The notes: generated by a model from the letters alone, not told the origin. A DNA stretch of 64,000 nt from Corynebacterium xerosis NBRC 16721 = ATCC 373 (GCF_001552415.1 NZ_BCRD01000001.1:124001-188000); one strand, 5' to 3'; shown: positions 26,147 through 35,799, numbered from the stretch's first letter. Translations and numbers: made by a program.

Positions 26147-26797
26147 ATGCTCCACGCCCTGACCTACGCGTTCATCGATTCGATCAACGTATTGCTGATC
26201 GCCGTCGTCGTCGCGCTGGGTCTCATGCTGCCCGCGGGCCGCTATCGCCGGATCACCCCGCTGCTGATCATCGGCGATTGGCTGGGCGTGGCCGTCCTGG
26301 CGCTGGGCGTGCTCTTCGTCTTCGACGGCCTCGGCGACAAGATCAAGACGCTCGTCGAATCCCCGCTGTTCGGTGTGCTGCTCATCCTCACCGGCATCGC
26401 CACCGCGGTGATGACGTGGCGCGGCGGAGATTCCTCGGCACTGGTCGATCGAATCCTGCGGCCCCTGCGCACCCCGTCGATGATGACGGTGGCCACCGGG
26501 TTCGTCCTCGGCGCCATCCAGTCGGTGACGTCCGGGCCGTTTTTCCTGGGGCTGGCGGTGCTCTCCGCCGGCGGGCTGCCGACGCTCGACCGCTACCTCG
26601 GGCTCATCCTCTACGCATCGGTGGCCTTGAGCTTGCCGACGTTGGTCGCCATCCTCGTCGGCCTCGTCCGCCTCAACCCGACGTCGTGGCTCGGCGGCAT
26701 GTTCCAGCGCGGGCGCGACAACCGCGAGGCCTTCTCCCGCGGAGCCGGTTACCTGGTCTCCGTGCTGCTGGTGGTCATCGGGCTGCTGCACTTCTAG
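26147..26797 (+). CDS. Six-helix membrane protein (GAP/LysE-like)
   Basis: The 216-residue protein has about six membrane helices ([56 protein letters not shown]). The pattern resembles the small exporter-like GAP/cadmium-resistance/LysE group. The substrate is unknown. It stands between hisN and the second IMPase gene, as in other corynebacteria, on the opposite strand from both. The ATG at 26147 begins the first helix. Confidence 0.75.
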   Translation: MLHALTYAFIDSINVLLIAVVVALGLMLPAGRYRRITPLLIIGDWLGVAVLALGVLFVFDGLGDKIKTLVESPLFGVLLILTGIATAVMTWRGGDSSALVDRILRPLRTPSMMTVATGFVLGAIQSVTSGPFFLGLAVLSAGGLPTLDRYLGLILYASVALSLPTLVAILVGLVRLNPTSWLGGMFQRGRDNREAFSRGAGYLVSVLLVVIGLLHF

Positions 26798-26845
26798 ACG
26801 TGCGCGTCCCCCGGCGGCGCCTGCGCCGGTGCTTCCCCCGTTCCC

Positions 26846-27670
26846 CTACACCTTCTTCAGCGTTTCCGCGAGCTCGGCCACGACGTTCTCGGGGCCCGCG
26901 ATGCGCCAGCCGTCGACCAGCGCGCTGGCGCCGCCGACTCCGGCGACCAGGGCGTGGCCGGGCAGCCAATCCCACGACGCCACCGAATGCTGGAACCACG
27001 CCCCGACGCGCCCGTCGGCGACCCCGGCCAAATCCACCGACGCCGAGCCGAGCATGCGCCACGTGGCGAATCGCCCCGCCGCTTCGAGCCAGGCCGCCAC
27101 CAAGGGGCCGTCGCCAAGCCATGTCGTGTGCAGGTACGTGCCCACGCTGAGCGTGCCGGCCGGTGCGTCGCCGATGCGCTCCAATTCGACGGTCCCGCGC
27201 TCATCGGTGCGCGTCGTCGGCAGGTCCGGGCCGCCGATCCAGGTGACGCTTTCCGACGGCCGATGCACCGCGCCGAGGATGATCCGCTCCGGATCGTCCG
27301 GGGAACCCTCGACCAGGGCGATGGCCGAACACCAGTAGTCGGAGCCGGACGTGAAGTTGTACGTCCCGTCGACGGGATCGATGACCCACGTGCGCCCCGA
27401 GGTGCCGTCCTTGGCGGAGCCCTCCTCGCCGAGGATGCCGTCGTCGGGCCGCAACCGCGCGAGTTCGGAGACCACGAGCTGCTCCGCCGCACGGTCGGCG
27501 GCGGTGACGACGTCGGAGATGGAGGTCTTGAACTCGGTCTCCAGCCCGTCCGCGCGCATCCGGGCCGCGAGTTCCGCGGCGCGGCGCACCACGTGGGCGG
27601 CAAGCGAAGCGTCGTCGATGGTGTCCTCGATCGGCGGGTCCAGGGGAGAGGTCGTCGCGTCATCCGTCAT
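26846..27670 (-). CDS. Second inositol monophosphatase family protein
   Basis: The 274-residue protein carries GEEGSAKDG (Glu), [19 protein letters not shown] (DPVDGT) and the C-terminal [18 protein letters not shown] (Asp) of the IMPase family. It is a paralogue of the neighbouring hisN product and corresponds to the suhB-like gene that precedes prfB in C. glutamicum; inositol-1-phosphate is a likely substrate. The start ATG at 27670 follows the family; the long upstream frame is antisense to prfB. It is divergent from prfB with a 144-bp gap. Confidence 0.86.
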   Translation of the reverse strand: MTDDATTSPLDPPIEDTIDDASLAAHVVRRAAELAARMRADGLETEFKTSISDVVTAADRAAEQLVVSELARLRPDDGILGEEGSAKDGTSGRTWVIDPVDGTYNFTSGSDYWCSAIALVEGSPDDPERIILGAVHRPSESVTWIGGPDLPTTRTDERGTVELERIGDAPAGTLSVGTYLHTTWLGDGPLVAAWLEAAGRFATWRMLGSASVDLAGVADGRVGAWFQHSVASWDWLPGHALVAGVGGASALVDGWRIAGPENVVAELAETLKKV

Positions 27671-27814
27671 GGCCCCCATTGTGCACGCGGCGCCGGATCC
27701 CGCATGCGCGCCCGTTCGGGAACTCCCGTTCACCCTCGGGGCGTCGCCGGGGCCGCCGCGACCGGCCCGCCCGCGCCCGAAATCGGCGGAGGCCCGTTCG
27801 CTACAGTGGAGCGC

Positions 27815-28933
27815 GTGAATCCCGACGTGACCGCTGACCTCCATGACCTCGATGCGACGTTGACCACCATTGAAAAGGTGGTCGACCCCGCGGAGCTGTC
27901 CGACCGCGTCCGCGAGCTGGAGGCGCAGGCCGCCGACCCGTCGCTGTGGGACGACCAGGACCACGCGCAGCAGGTCACCTCGCAGCTGTCGCAGGTGCAG
28001 GCGAAGCTGAAGAAGGTCTCGTCGCTGCGCGAGCGGCTCGACGATCTGCCGGTGATGTACGAGCTCGCCGACGAGGAAGAGGGCGATTCCGCCGCCGAGG
28101 CCGTGGAGCTGGCCGACGCCGAGCGCGCCGAGTTGCGCGCCGACATCGAGTCCCTCGAGGTCACGACCATGCTGTCGGGCGAGTACGACGAGCGCGAGGC
28201 CGTGATCAACATCCGCGCCGGCGCCGGCGGCATCGACGCTGCGGACTTCGCCGAGATGCTCATGCGCATGTACACGCGCTGGGCGGAGAAGCAGGGCCAC
28301 AAGGTCGACGTCTACGACATTTCCTACGCGGAGGAGGCGGGCATCAAGTCCGCCACGTTCGTCGTCCACGGCGAGTACATGTACGGCACCATGTCGGTGG
28401 AGCAGGGCACGCACCGACTGGTGCGCATTTCGCCGTTCGACAACCAGGGCCGCCGTCAGACATCGTTCGCCGAGGTCGAGGTGCTGCCGGTGGTGGAGAC
28501 CACCGACCACATCGACGTCCCGGACAACGAGATCCGCGTCGACGTCTACCGGTCCTCCGGCCCCGGCGGCCAGTCGGTCAACACCACCGACTCGGCGGTG
28601 CGCCTGACGCACGTGCCCACCGGCATCGTGGTGACCTGCCAGAACGAGAAGTCTCAGATCCAGAACAAGGCGTCGGCCATGCGCGTGCTGCAGGCCAAGC
28701 TGCTGGAGCGCAAGCGCCAGGAGGAGCAGGCCGAGATGGACGCCCTCGGTGCCGGCGGCAACGCGTCGTGGGGCAACCAGATGCGCTCCTACGTCCTGCA
28801 CCCGTACCAGATGGTCAAGGATCTGCGGACGAACCACGAGGTCAACAACCCTTCGGCCGTGCTGGACGGCGACATCGACGGGTTCCTCGAGGCCGGCATC
28901 CGCTGGCGCATGGATTCGCAGGACGAGGAGTAG
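27815..28933 (+). CDS. prfB: Peptide chain release factor 2
   Basis: The 372-residue factor reads UGA and UAA stops. The stop-recognition tripeptide SPF is in [13 protein letters not shown] and the catalytic GGQ in [16 protein letters not shown]. The start is GTG at 27815. There is no programmed frameshift, as usual in actinobacteria. In C. glutamicum and mycobacteria prfB is followed directly by ftsE, ftsX and smpB; here ftsE is 6.9 kb downstream and smpB is far to the left, so the classic block is broken up. Confidence 0.97.
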   Translation: MNPDVTADLHDLDATLTTIEKVVDPAELSDRVRELEAQAADPSLWDDQDHAQQVTSQLSQVQAKLKKVSSLRERLDDLPVMYELADEEEGDSAAEAVELADAERAELRADIESLEVTTMLSGEYDEREAVINIRAGAGGIDAADFAEMLMRMYTRWAEKQGHKVDVYDISYAEEAGIKSATFVVHGEYMYGTMSVEQGTHRLVRISPFDNQGRRQTSFAEVEVLPVVETTDHIDVPDNEIRVDVYRSSGPGGQSVNTTDSAVRLTHVPTGIVVTCQNEKSQIQNKASAMRVLQAKLLERKRQEEQAEMDALGAGGNASWGNQMRSYVLHPYQMVKDLRTNHEVNNPSAVLDGDIDGFLEAGIRWRMDSQDEE

Positions 28934-29029
28934 GTCGCGGAGTAGGCCGAGGAGCAGGCAGCGGAGCAAGTAGCGCGCCGCACCTCATCGTGCGGGTCTG
29001 CTTTGCGACGGGCCGGCGCGGTGATTGCC

Positions 29030-29095
29030 AAGATGAAAGGACTCTCATCGGGGTTTCATGCGCCGGTCATGCATGGCGTTCATGCTTGAGTCATG
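29030..29095 (+). promoter_or_regulatory. Operator-like TCAT array before the Asp/Trp protein operon
   Basis: GATGA (29032), then N8, then TCAT boxes at 29045, 29056, 29067, 29080 and 29091, with steps of 11, 11, 13 and 11 bp. AAGATGA-N2-GGACTCTCATCG at 29030-29050 matches 58133-58153 at 19 of 21 positions. The 11-bp period is typical for OmpR-family response regulators, and one is encoded in this operon. Confidence 0.65.
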
Positions 29096-29566
29096 GACAT
29101 GATGAAGAAGGTGCTGCCGCTGGCCGGCGTGATCGCCGTGCCGGTGCTGCTGGCGGTGGCCGGCGGTGCGCTGACCTCGGATGACGCGCCGCCCAACGTG
29201 TCGAGCGAACCCGCGGTGACCGATCGTGAGCTGCCTCCGGCGCCGCGCGCCGGTGACGCGGGCGACGACGGCGGTGCCGCGGGCGATGATTCGGGTGATG
29301 ATTCCGGCCGCGATTCCGGTGATGGCGCAAGCGGGTCCGACTCGGGTGCGGACGGCGCCGGCGGTTCCGGAAATGCCGGCGGTGCCGGTGGCTCCGGCGG
29401 CGGAAACGGTGCCGGCGGTTCCTCCGGTGGGGGAGCGGCCCCCGCCCCGGCGCCCGCGCCGAATCTCAACTATCAGCCGGCCCCGAACTACGGCGGCGGC
29501 GATGATTGGGACGACGACTGGGACGACGATTGGGACGACGGCTCGGATGATTGGGACGATGACTGA
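29093..29566 (+). CDS. Exported acidic protein with Asp/Trp repeats
   Basis: The 157-residue protein has an N-terminal hydrophobic segment (VLPLAGVIAVPVLLAVAGGA), then a Gly/Ser/Asp low-complexity region, and ends in repeated WDDD units (GDDWDDDWDDDWDDGSDDWD). I recognise no family. The tail is strikingly like that of the small protein at 57730-57945. Its TGA overlaps the ATG of the histidine kinase gene, so it is translated together with the kinase. It may be an extracytoplasmic partner or target of the two-component system; that is an inference. The start lies within an operator-like repeat; Met at 29099 or 29102 are alternatives. Confidence 0.7.
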   Translation: MDMMKKVLPLAGVIAVPVLLAVAGGALTSDDAPPNVSSEPAVTDRELPPAPRAGDAGDDGGAAGDDSGDDSGRDSGDGASGSDSGADGAGGSGNAGGAGGSGGGNGAGGSSGGGAAPAPAPAPNLNYQPAPNYGGGDDWDDDWDDDWDDGSDDWDDD

Positions 29567-31332
29567 TGGCCGCCGCAGCGGGAAAGGCCGCCGATCGCCC
29601 CGATGAGCCGGTCGTCGGCTCCCGGTTCTCCGCCCGATGGCGGATCGTCACGTGGATCATGGTGCTGCTGGGCATCGTGCTGTTCACGATCATCCTCACC
29701 ACCCGAACGATCATGCTGTCCGAGGTCGAAGCCGGTGCGAACGCGCAGGTCGAGCAGGAGGTCGAGGAGTTCCGCCGATTCGCGGTGGAGGGCGCCGACC
29801 CGGAGACGGGGCAGCCCTTCGAGTCGTCGACGCGCCTGTTCGAGGTGTTCCTGTCGCGGCAGATCCCGGAGGCCGATGAGGTCATCGCGGGCATCGTCGG
29901 CGATCAGGTCCTGCAGATCGAGCGGGGCACGGGCCCCGATGGCATGGACCCCGGCGGGCTGGCCGGCGACGGCGAGCTGCTGCGGGCGATCCGCGAGTCC
30001 GACGAGCCGTCCGGCATCTTCGAATCCGACGCCTACGGACGCGTCCATTGGGGCCAGGTCGCGTTGACGGGAGGCCCCGATCCGGATCATCTGGTCGTCG
30101 CGGCCTTCACCGCCGCCGAGCGGGCGGAGGTCCACCACCAGGTGCGCGTCATCTCCGGCGTGGCCGTCGGCGGTCTGCTGCTGACGCTGCTCATCGCGTG
30201 GCTGGTCGCCGGGCAGATCCTGGCGCCGGTGCGCGAGGTCCGCCGCGTGGCCGCTCGCATCCAGGACACCGACCTGTCGCGGCGCGTGCCGGTGACCGGC
30301 CGCGACGACATCGCCGAGTTGGCGTTGACGTTCAACGGGATGCTCGATCGCCTGGAGACCTCCTACGCGACCCAGCGCCGCTTCATCGACGACGCCGGCC
30401 ATGAGCTGCGCACGCCGATCACCGTCATCCGCGGCCAGCTGGAGCTGCTCGAGGGCGCCTCCGGCGAGGAGCGCGAGCGGTCGATCAATCTGGCGACGAC
30501 GGAGCTGGACCGCATGTCGCGGATAGTCTCCGAGCTGTTGACCCTGGCGCGGGCGGAGCGGTCGGACTTCGTCGTCCCCGGGCCCGTCGACGTCGCCGAC
30601 CTCACCCTGGAACTGGAATCCAAGGCGCAGGCCCTGGGCGACCGCGAGTGGCTGGTGGAGGAGATCGCCGAGACCACCGCGACCGTCGACGGCGAGCGAG
30701 TTATGCAGGCGATGCTCCAGATCGCGTCCAACGCCGTCGATCACACGGCGGAGGGGTCGGCCCTGCGCATCGGCAGCCGCGTCACCGGCTCCGGCGCCGA
30801 TCGCCTGCTGCGCCTGTGGATCACCGACGACGGGCCCGGCCTGTCCGCCCGCGACGCCCGCCACGTCTTCGACCGCTTCTCCCGCGGCACCGGCGGCGGG
30901 GCGAAGCGCAACAAGGGTGGCGCCGGACTGGGGCTGTCCATAGTCAAGGCCATCGCCGACGCCCATCGAGGCTCGGCGTGGGTGACGTCGAAGGAGGGCG
31001 AGGGCGCGACGTTCGGCCTGGAGCTGCCGGCCGGTCCTGCGCCTGCGACTCCCCGCGACGCCGGCGACGCCGGCGACGCCGGTGGTGCCGGTGCCTCCCC
31101 CGGCGAGTCCTGGGCCATCGACCCCGGGTCGGAGAACCGCACGCGCCCCGATGACCCGGATCCGCCGACCAACCCGTTCCCGCCGGTGAATCCGGACGCC
31201 GCGCAGAACGCCGGCCCCGATTCTGCCCCGGGCGCCACCGAACCAACCACCACTGGCCCGGCCGGCAACCCGAACACCACCGATCCGACCACCAGCAACC
31301 CGACCACCACCGACCCGAAGGAGCCGTCATGA
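29566..31332 (+). CDS. Sensor histidine kinase (HAMP, HisKA, HATPase)
   Basis: The 588-residue kinase has two membrane helices (about residues 22-45 and 185-210) enclosing a sensor domain, a HAMP linker (REVRRVAARIQDTDLSRRVP), the phospho-acceptor His in FIDDAGHELRTPITVIRGQ, the N-box SNAVDHTAEG and the G-box ITDDGPGLSARDAR. After the kinase core (GLELPAGP) follows an unusual tail of about 100 residues rich in Gly/Ala then Pro/Thr (TTDPTTSNPTTTDPK). It overlaps the acidic-protein gene upstream and the response regulator downstream (ATGA). Stimulus unknown; cell envelope or a substrate of the downstream transporter are possible. Confidence 0.9.
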   Translation: MAAAAGKAADRPDEPVVGSRFSARWRIVTWIMVLLGIVLFTIILTTRTIMLSEVEAGANAQVEQEVEEFRRFAVEGADPETGQPFESSTRLFEVFLSRQIPEADEVIAGIVGDQVLQIERGTGPDGMDPGGLAGDGELLRAIRESDEPSGIFESDAYGRVHWGQVALTGGPDPDHLVVAAFTAAERAEVHHQVRVISGVAVGGLLLTLLIAWLVAGQILAPVREVRRVAARIQDTDLSRRVPVTGRDDIAELALTFNGMLDRLETSYATQRRFIDDAGHELRTPITVIRGQLELLEGASGEERERSINLATTELDRMSRIVSELLTLARAERSDFVVPGPVDVADLTLELESKAQALGDREWLVEEIAETTATVDGERVMQAMLQIASNAVDHTAEGSALRIGSRVTGSGADRLLRLWITDDGPGLSARDARHVFDRFSRGTGGGAKRNKGGAGLGLSIVKAIADAHRGSAWVTSKEGEGATFGLELPAGPAPATPRDAGDAGDAGGAGASPGESWAIDPGSENRTRPDDPDPPTNPFPPVNPDAAQNAGPDSAPGATEPTTTGPAGNPNTTDPTTSNPTTTDPKEPS

Positions 31333-31991
31333 GCCGCATCCTCGTCGCCGAAGACGACCGTGGCATCGCCGATTTCATCTGCCGCGGCCTCCGCGACGCC
31401 GGCTACGCCACCGACGTCGCCGAAGACGGTCTGACCGCCTACGAGCTGGCCCGCGGCGGCGAGTACGACCTCGTCGTCCTCGACCTCGGCCTACCCATCA
31501 TCGATGGGCGGGTGGTGCTCACGCGCCTGCGCCAGTCGGGGGTACAGGTGCCGGTCATCGTGCTCACCGCGCGCGACGGAGTGGAAGACACCGTCGGCAG
31601 CCTGGAGGACGGCGCCAACGACCACATGACCAAGCCCTTCCAGTTCGCCGAGTTGCTCGCCCGCGTCCGCCTGCGCCTGAGCGACGACGTCGCCTCCGCC
31701 GAGCCCTCCGGGCGCCTGAGCCACGGCGACCTGCAGCTCGACCTGCGCGCCCACCGCGTCCACGTCGACGGAAAGTGGGTCGATCTGTCGCGCCGCGAGA
31801 TGGGCCTGCTCGAGGTCTTCCTGCGCCACCCCGGCCAGATCCTCTCCCGCGCCCAGCTGCTCGGCCGGGTGTGGGGCCTGGACTTCGATCCGGCGTCCAA
31901 CGTCGTCGACGTCTACGTCCGCGCGCTGCGGCGCAAAATCGGCGCCCACCGCGTCGAGACGATCCGCGGATCGGGGTATCGCCTGCCATGA
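31329..31991 (+). CDS. OmpR/PhoB-family response regulator
   Basis: The 220-residue regulator has a receiver domain with the acidic pair in VAEDDRG, the phospho-acceptor Asp in LVVLDLGLPIIDG, Thr in IVLTARDG and Lys in MTKPFQF, and a winged-helix output domain (LSRREMGLLEVFLRHPGQIL, RGSGYRLP at the end). It is encoded in the same operon as its kinase, with overlapping start. The TCAT arrays before 29093 and before 57945 are candidate binding sites. Its stop overlaps the ATG of the transporter gene. Confidence 0.93.
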   Translation: MSRILVAEDDRGIADFICRGLRDAGYATDVAEDGLTAYELARGGEYDLVVLDLGLPIIDGRVVLTRLRQSGVQVPVIVLTARDGVEDTVGSLEDGANDHMTKPFQFAELLARVRLRLSDDVASAEPSGRLSHGDLQLDLRAHRVHVDGKWVDLSRREMGLLEVFLRHPGQILSRAQLLGRVWGLDFDPASNVVDVYVRALRRKIGAHRVETIRGSGYRLP

Positions 31992-33664
31992 TCAACGACC
32001 TTTCCCGGCCGTGCACGAGCACGTCCGGTTCATCCAGTGCACCCGAAAACGGGCCGGACCACGGCGTCGTCAAGCAAAAGACCTGCGAAAACACGCTTTC
32101 CGACGGCCCGGCGCACTTCGCCACCACCCCGCCCGCGGCCCCCATGCCCGCGGTGACCGACGCCGACCCCGACGAACCGGGACGGCGCGGCCCCCTGGAA
32201 TGGTTCCGCTCGGCGCGGGGGCCGATGCGGACCGTGATGCGGCCGGCGGCGATCGTCGCCGCGCTGGCCATGATCGCCGGGCTGTGGTCGCTGCCGGAGG
32301 GCATCGGGTTCGACGCCACCGTGACGCTGGCGGTGTTCGCCATCGCGGTGTGGCTGTGGTCCTTCACCAAGATCGGCGACACCTACATCGCGCTCGGTGC
32401 GGCGGTGACGCTGGTGCTCATCGGGGTCATCGACGCCGACGACGCCTTCGAGGCGCTCGGCGAGGATACGACGTGGCTGCTCATCGGCGCCTTCGTCATC
32501 TCCGGCGCGGTCGCCGCCTCCGGCCTGGGCGTGCGCGCCGCCGTGCACCTGGCCGCCGGGTGCCGGACCCCGCGCGGCCTGGTCCACCTGCTCACCCTGG
32601 CGGTGGTGGCCACCGCGTTCGCCATCCCGGCGACCTCGGGCCGTGCCGCGCTGGTTCTGCCCGTGTTCATCGCCCTGGCCGCGGCGCTGGGGCCGCAGCG
32701 CCGGTGGCTCGTCGTGGTGCTCAGCCTCGCGCTGCCGACGGTGATCCTGCTCTCCGCGGTCGGCTCGTACATCGGCGCCGGCGCGCACCTGATCACCGAC
32801 CAGATCCTCGACCGCGCGGACCTGGGCACCATCGGCTACACCGGCTGGCTCATGGTCGGCATGCCGCTGGCGCTGGCGTCGTCGCACTTGGCCGCCGAAA
32901 TCGTGCTGGTGGCCGGATCGACGCGGGAGCAGCGGCGGCAGCGCCTCGACCTGTCTCTGGCCGATCTCGCCGCCGGCGTCCCCGGGAACGCACCCGTGAC
33001 CGGGCCGCTGACCATCCACGAGTCGCGCTCGATGATCGTCCTGGTCGCCGTGGTGTGCCTGTGGTCCACCGACGAACTCCACGGCGTGCACCCGGCCATC
33101 GTCGCCCTCCTTGGCGCGCTGGTGATCACCCTGCCGTCGTGGGGGCCGCTCGGATTCGGCGCCGCATTGAAGAAGGTGCCGTGGTCGCTGCTGCTGTTCA
33201 TGGCGGCGACGCTGGCGCTGGGCGGCGCGCTGATCGATTCCGGCGCCGCGGCGGCGCTGACGGGGATGCTCGCCGACGTCGCGCCAGGCGGCGAGGCGGC
33301 GGCGCCCGTGTTCCTCGTCGGGGTCATCGTGGTCTCCGCGGCCGCGCACCTGATCATCCAGTCCCGCTCGGCCCGGTCGACGGTGCTGGTGCCCATCGTC
33401 ATCGCGCTGGCACCGGCGGCCGGCGCCGACCCCGTCATCGCGGCGTTCGCGTCGACGGCCGCCGCCGGGTTCTGCCACACCATGAACAGCTCCGCCAAGC
33501 CCATGGCCATGTTCGCCACCGTCCCCGCCGAACAGGGCATTCCCGTCTTCGGCGACGCGTACCGGTTGCGCAGTGCAGCGCTCATCGCGCTGCCGACCAT
33601 CGTCCTCATCGCCGTGTTCGCGCTGCTCATCTGGCCGGTCATGGGATTGGGGGCCGGGGCGTGA
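31988..33664 (+). CDS. SLC13/DASS-family anion transporter
   Basis: The product is a membrane transporter with about 11-12 helices; SGRAALVLPVFIALAAAL and the second half NSSAKPMAMFATVPAEQGIPV carry the paired signatures of the divalent anion:sodium symporter family (dicarboxylates, sulfate or glycerate-like anions). The ATG at 31988 overlaps the regulator stop, but the first 52 residues are low complexity and contain two copies of the dispersed motif (32066-32075 and 32095-32104), so the true start may be ATG 32144. Since a glycerate kinase follows, glycerate or a related acid is a plausible substrate. Confidence 0.82.
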   Translation: MINDLSRPCTSTSGSSSAPENGPDHGVVKQKTCENTLSDGPAHFATTPPAAPMPAVTDADPDEPGRRGPLEWFRSARGPMRTVMRPAAIVAALAMIAGLWSLPEGIGFDATVTLAVFAIAVWLWSFTKIGDTYIALGAAVTLVLIGVIDADDAFEALGEDTTWLLIGAFVISGAVAASGLGVRAAVHLAAGCRTPRGLVHLLTLAVVATAFAIPATSGRAALVLPVFIALAAALGPQRRWLVVVLSLALPTVILLSAVGSYIGAGAHLITDQILDRADLGTIGYTGWLMVGMPLALASSHLAAEIVLVAGSTREQRRQRLDLSLADLAAGVPGNAPVTGPLTIHESRSMIVLVAVVCLWSTDELHGVHPAIVALLGALVITLPSWGPLGFGAALKKVPWSLLLFMAATLALGGALIDSGAAAALTGMLADVAPGGEAAAPVFLVGVIVVSAAAHLIIQSRSARSTVLVPIVIALAPAAGADPVIAAFASTAAAGFCHTMNSSAKPMAMFATVPAEQGIPVFGDAYRLRSAALIALPTIVLIAVFALLIWPVMGLGAGA

Positions 33665-33692
33665 CGCGCCCACCCGGCCGTCGCAAAGCAAC

Positions 33693-33767
33693 CGTCCGAG
33701 CAACCACCAGCCGAATCACCGACACCTGAAGCACGGTCAGCCGAACCGCCGTCACCCGAATCACCCA
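33693..33767 (+). repeat. 15-bp tandem repeats before glycerate kinase
   Basis: Four clear 15-bp units (CAGCCGAATCACCGA, CACCTGAAGCACGGT, CAGCCGAACCGCCGT, CACCCGAATCACCCA) at 33708-33767, with a degenerate fifth at 33693. They end 12 bases before the start codon. Confidence 0.75.
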
Positions 33768-33779
33768 GGAGAAGAAATC

Positions 33780-35060
33780 ATGACCATGTTCATTCCCCAG
33801 CGCGTCCTCGTCGCCCCGTCCGGATTCAAGGAGAGCCTGTCGGCGGTCGAGGCCGCCGAGGCCATCGCCGGCGGCATCCGGCGCGAACTGCCCGGCGTGC
33901 GCGTGGACATCTACCCCGTGCCCGACGGTGGCGAGGGCACCGTCGACATCATCGCCGCGCGCACCGGAGCGGCGCGGCGCACCACGCGCGTGACCGGGCC
34001 GGTGGGTAAGCCGGTGTTCGCCGAATGGGCGATCGTCGACGACGGGTCGGGAGGCAGGACCGCCGTGCTGGAGATGGCGTCGGCCGGTGGCCTGCGGCTG
34101 GTGCCCGACGACTTGCGCGACCCCGGGGCCACGACCACCCGCGGCGTCGGCGAGCTCATCGCCGCCGCGCTCGACGAGGGCGTCGACCGCATCGTCCTCG
34201 GCTGCGGCGACTCGGGCACCTGTGACGGCGGTGCCGGGGCACTGTCGGCGCTGGGTGCGCGAATCCTCGACCGCGACGGGCGCGAGCTTCCCGACGGCGG
34301 CGGGCACCTGATCGACGCCGTGTCCATCGATGCGTCGGGGCTGCATCCGGCGTTGGCATCGACGCCGATCACCTTGGCCTGCAACATGCACAACGTGCTC
34401 ACCGGGCCGCGCGGCGTCGCCCGCGTCTTCGGCCCGCAGAAGGGGGCGACGCCGGAGCGCGTGGAGGAGCTCGACGCCGCGATGACCACGTGGGCGCGGC
34501 TGCTGGAGGGGGCCTTCGCGCCGCCCGTCGACGTCGCGCGCGGGCCGGGGTCGGGCGCATCCGGTGGGCTGGGTGCCGGCCTGGCCGCCATCGGGGCGGT
34601 GCCGCGGTCGCGTTTCGACGTGCTTCTCGACGACTCCGGCGCCGGGGGACCCGGTGGGATCGGTGGCAACGGCGGGGCCGGTGGCACGGGCGGGCTCGGC
34701 GCCGGCGACATCGACGCGCTCATCGACGCCGCCGACCTGGTCATCACCGCCGAAGGCGCCATCGACTTCCAGACCCCCAACGGCAAGGTGCCGGCCGAAA
34801 TCGCCCGTCGCGCCCAGCGCGGGGGAGCGCCGGTGCTGGCGCTGGCGGGCTCCCTCGGTCGGGGCGCCCCGCAGGTCCACGACTGCGGCATCGGCGCCAT
34901 CGCGTCGATCATGACGGTGCCCATGGCGCTGGAGGACGCCGTTCGCGATGGCCGCGCCCTGCTCGCCGACGCCGCCGCACGGTCGATCCGCCTGCTGCTG
35001 CTCGGCGCGGCCGTGGCATCGCGCAGCGAGGAGCGTTTCCGCGAGGGGCTCGCGTCCTAG
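33780..35060 (+). CDS. glxK: Glycerate 2-kinase (GlxK/GarK type)
   Basis: The 426-residue enzyme phosphorylates glycerate to feed it into glycolysis. Family blocks are VLVAPSGFKESLSAVEAAEA at the start, VPDGGEGTVD, GCGDSGTCDGGAGALSALG and the C-terminal ADLVITAEGAIDFQTPNGKV. A Gly-rich insert (GAGGPGGIGGNGGAGGTGG, about residues 288-310) is unusual. GGAG eight bases before ATG 33780 is the ribosome site. It lies behind the SLC13 transporter gene with a 115-bp gap that holds a motif copy and tandem repeats. Confidence 0.9.
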   Translation: MTMFIPQRVLVAPSGFKESLSAVEAAEAIAGGIRRELPGVRVDIYPVPDGGEGTVDIIAARTGAARRTTRVTGPVGKPVFAEWAIVDDGSGGRTAVLEMASAGGLRLVPDDLRDPGATTTRGVGELIAAALDEGVDRIVLGCGDSGTCDGGAGALSALGARILDRDGRELPDGGGHLIDAVSIDASGLHPALASTPITLACNMHNVLTGPRGVARVFGPQKGATPERVEELDAAMTTWARLLEGAFAPPVDVARGPGSGASGGLGAGLAAIGAVPRSRFDVLLDDSGAGGPGGIGGNGGAGGTGGLGAGDIDALIDAADLVITAEGAIDFQTPNGKVPAEIARRAQRGGAPVLALAGSLGRGAPQVHDCGIGAIASIMTVPMALEDAVRDGRALLADAAARSIRLLLLGAAVASRSEERFREGLAS

Positions 35061-35114
35061 CGGCCGGCCCCGGTAGCCGCCCCAGTGTCCGAGCCCGGTG
35101 GCCACTCCCGTCCT

Positions 35115-35180
35115 TAACCCACCCCGAATGAGCTAACCCACCCGTTACAGCGGGTGGGTTAGCTCATTCGGGGTGGGTTA
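35115..35180. repeat. Perfect 30-bp palindrome, family B copy 1
   Basis: Two exact 30-bp arms (35115-35144 and 35151-35180) beginning TAACCCACCCCGAATG with a six-base TTACAG loop. It lies between convergent genes; the stop codon of the minus-strand gene (TAA, 35180-35178) is inside the right arm. A close relative is at 45560-45625. Confidence 0.9.
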
Positions 35181-35657
35181 GCGGTCCGCGTGGCGCGCGT
35201 CGTAGTCGAGGAGGTCCGCCGCCAACTGAACGGATCCCCCGCGCACGATGTCTTCGGCCCATGAAGCGAGAACCGCGAATCCGCCGGTCCCGGTATTCAT
35301 GACCCCGAATCCGAGGCGGATGATGGCCGCGGTGTGCGGGCGATCGTGGTCGATCGGCCCAATGCTCCAGTATCCGCAGCCCTGCTGGACGAGCCATTCG
35401 CCCATGACGAGGACCAGTTCGTCACGTACCCGATCCTCGTCGCCATTTCGGCCGTAACCGGCATCGGTGCCGTCTCCATCGCCGCCCGTCGCGGAATCCC
35501 TGATCGCGGACAGCACCGTGGCCGGAAACGCATCGGCCGCGTAGAACTCCTCGGGGGAGAGGCCGTGCCGCTCGAGGATGGAGTTGACCCGAGCCGGCGC
35601 CTCCGCGCGGAACCACTCGAGTTGGACGGCGAACGGTTTCTCGTAGTGCTCCATCAT
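35178..35657 (-). CDS. Hypothetical protein
   Basis: I do not recognise this 159-residue protein. It begins MMEHYEKPFAVQLEWFRAEA, with AAGGAGGAG seven bases upstream, and has RHGLSPEEFYAADAFPATV, then WLVQQGCGYWSIGPIDHDRP and a C-terminal helix ASWAEDIVRGGSVQLAADLL. No signal peptide or membrane helix is seen. The last codons run into the palindrome at 35115-35180, so that element supplies the stop codon. Confidence 0.65.
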   Translation of the reverse strand: MMEHYEKPFAVQLEWFRAEAPARVNSILERHGLSPEEFYAADAFPATVLSAIRDSATGGDGDGTDAGYGRNGDEDRVRDELVLVMGEWLVQQGCGYWSIGPIDHDRPHTAAIIRLGFGVMNTGTGGFAVLASWAEDIVRGGSVQLAADLLDYDARHADR

Positions 35658-35799
35658 GGGCGCTCCTCCTTGGTGTTCTTCGTGGCTTCTTCTTGCCGGT
35701 GCTCCGGTGGGTGATCCTTGGGTCCCTGGAAACGGACCCTGCTCCACGTCCATGAAACTCATGTGACACGTGGGGCGGCTGGCCACTAGGGTGAAGCTC

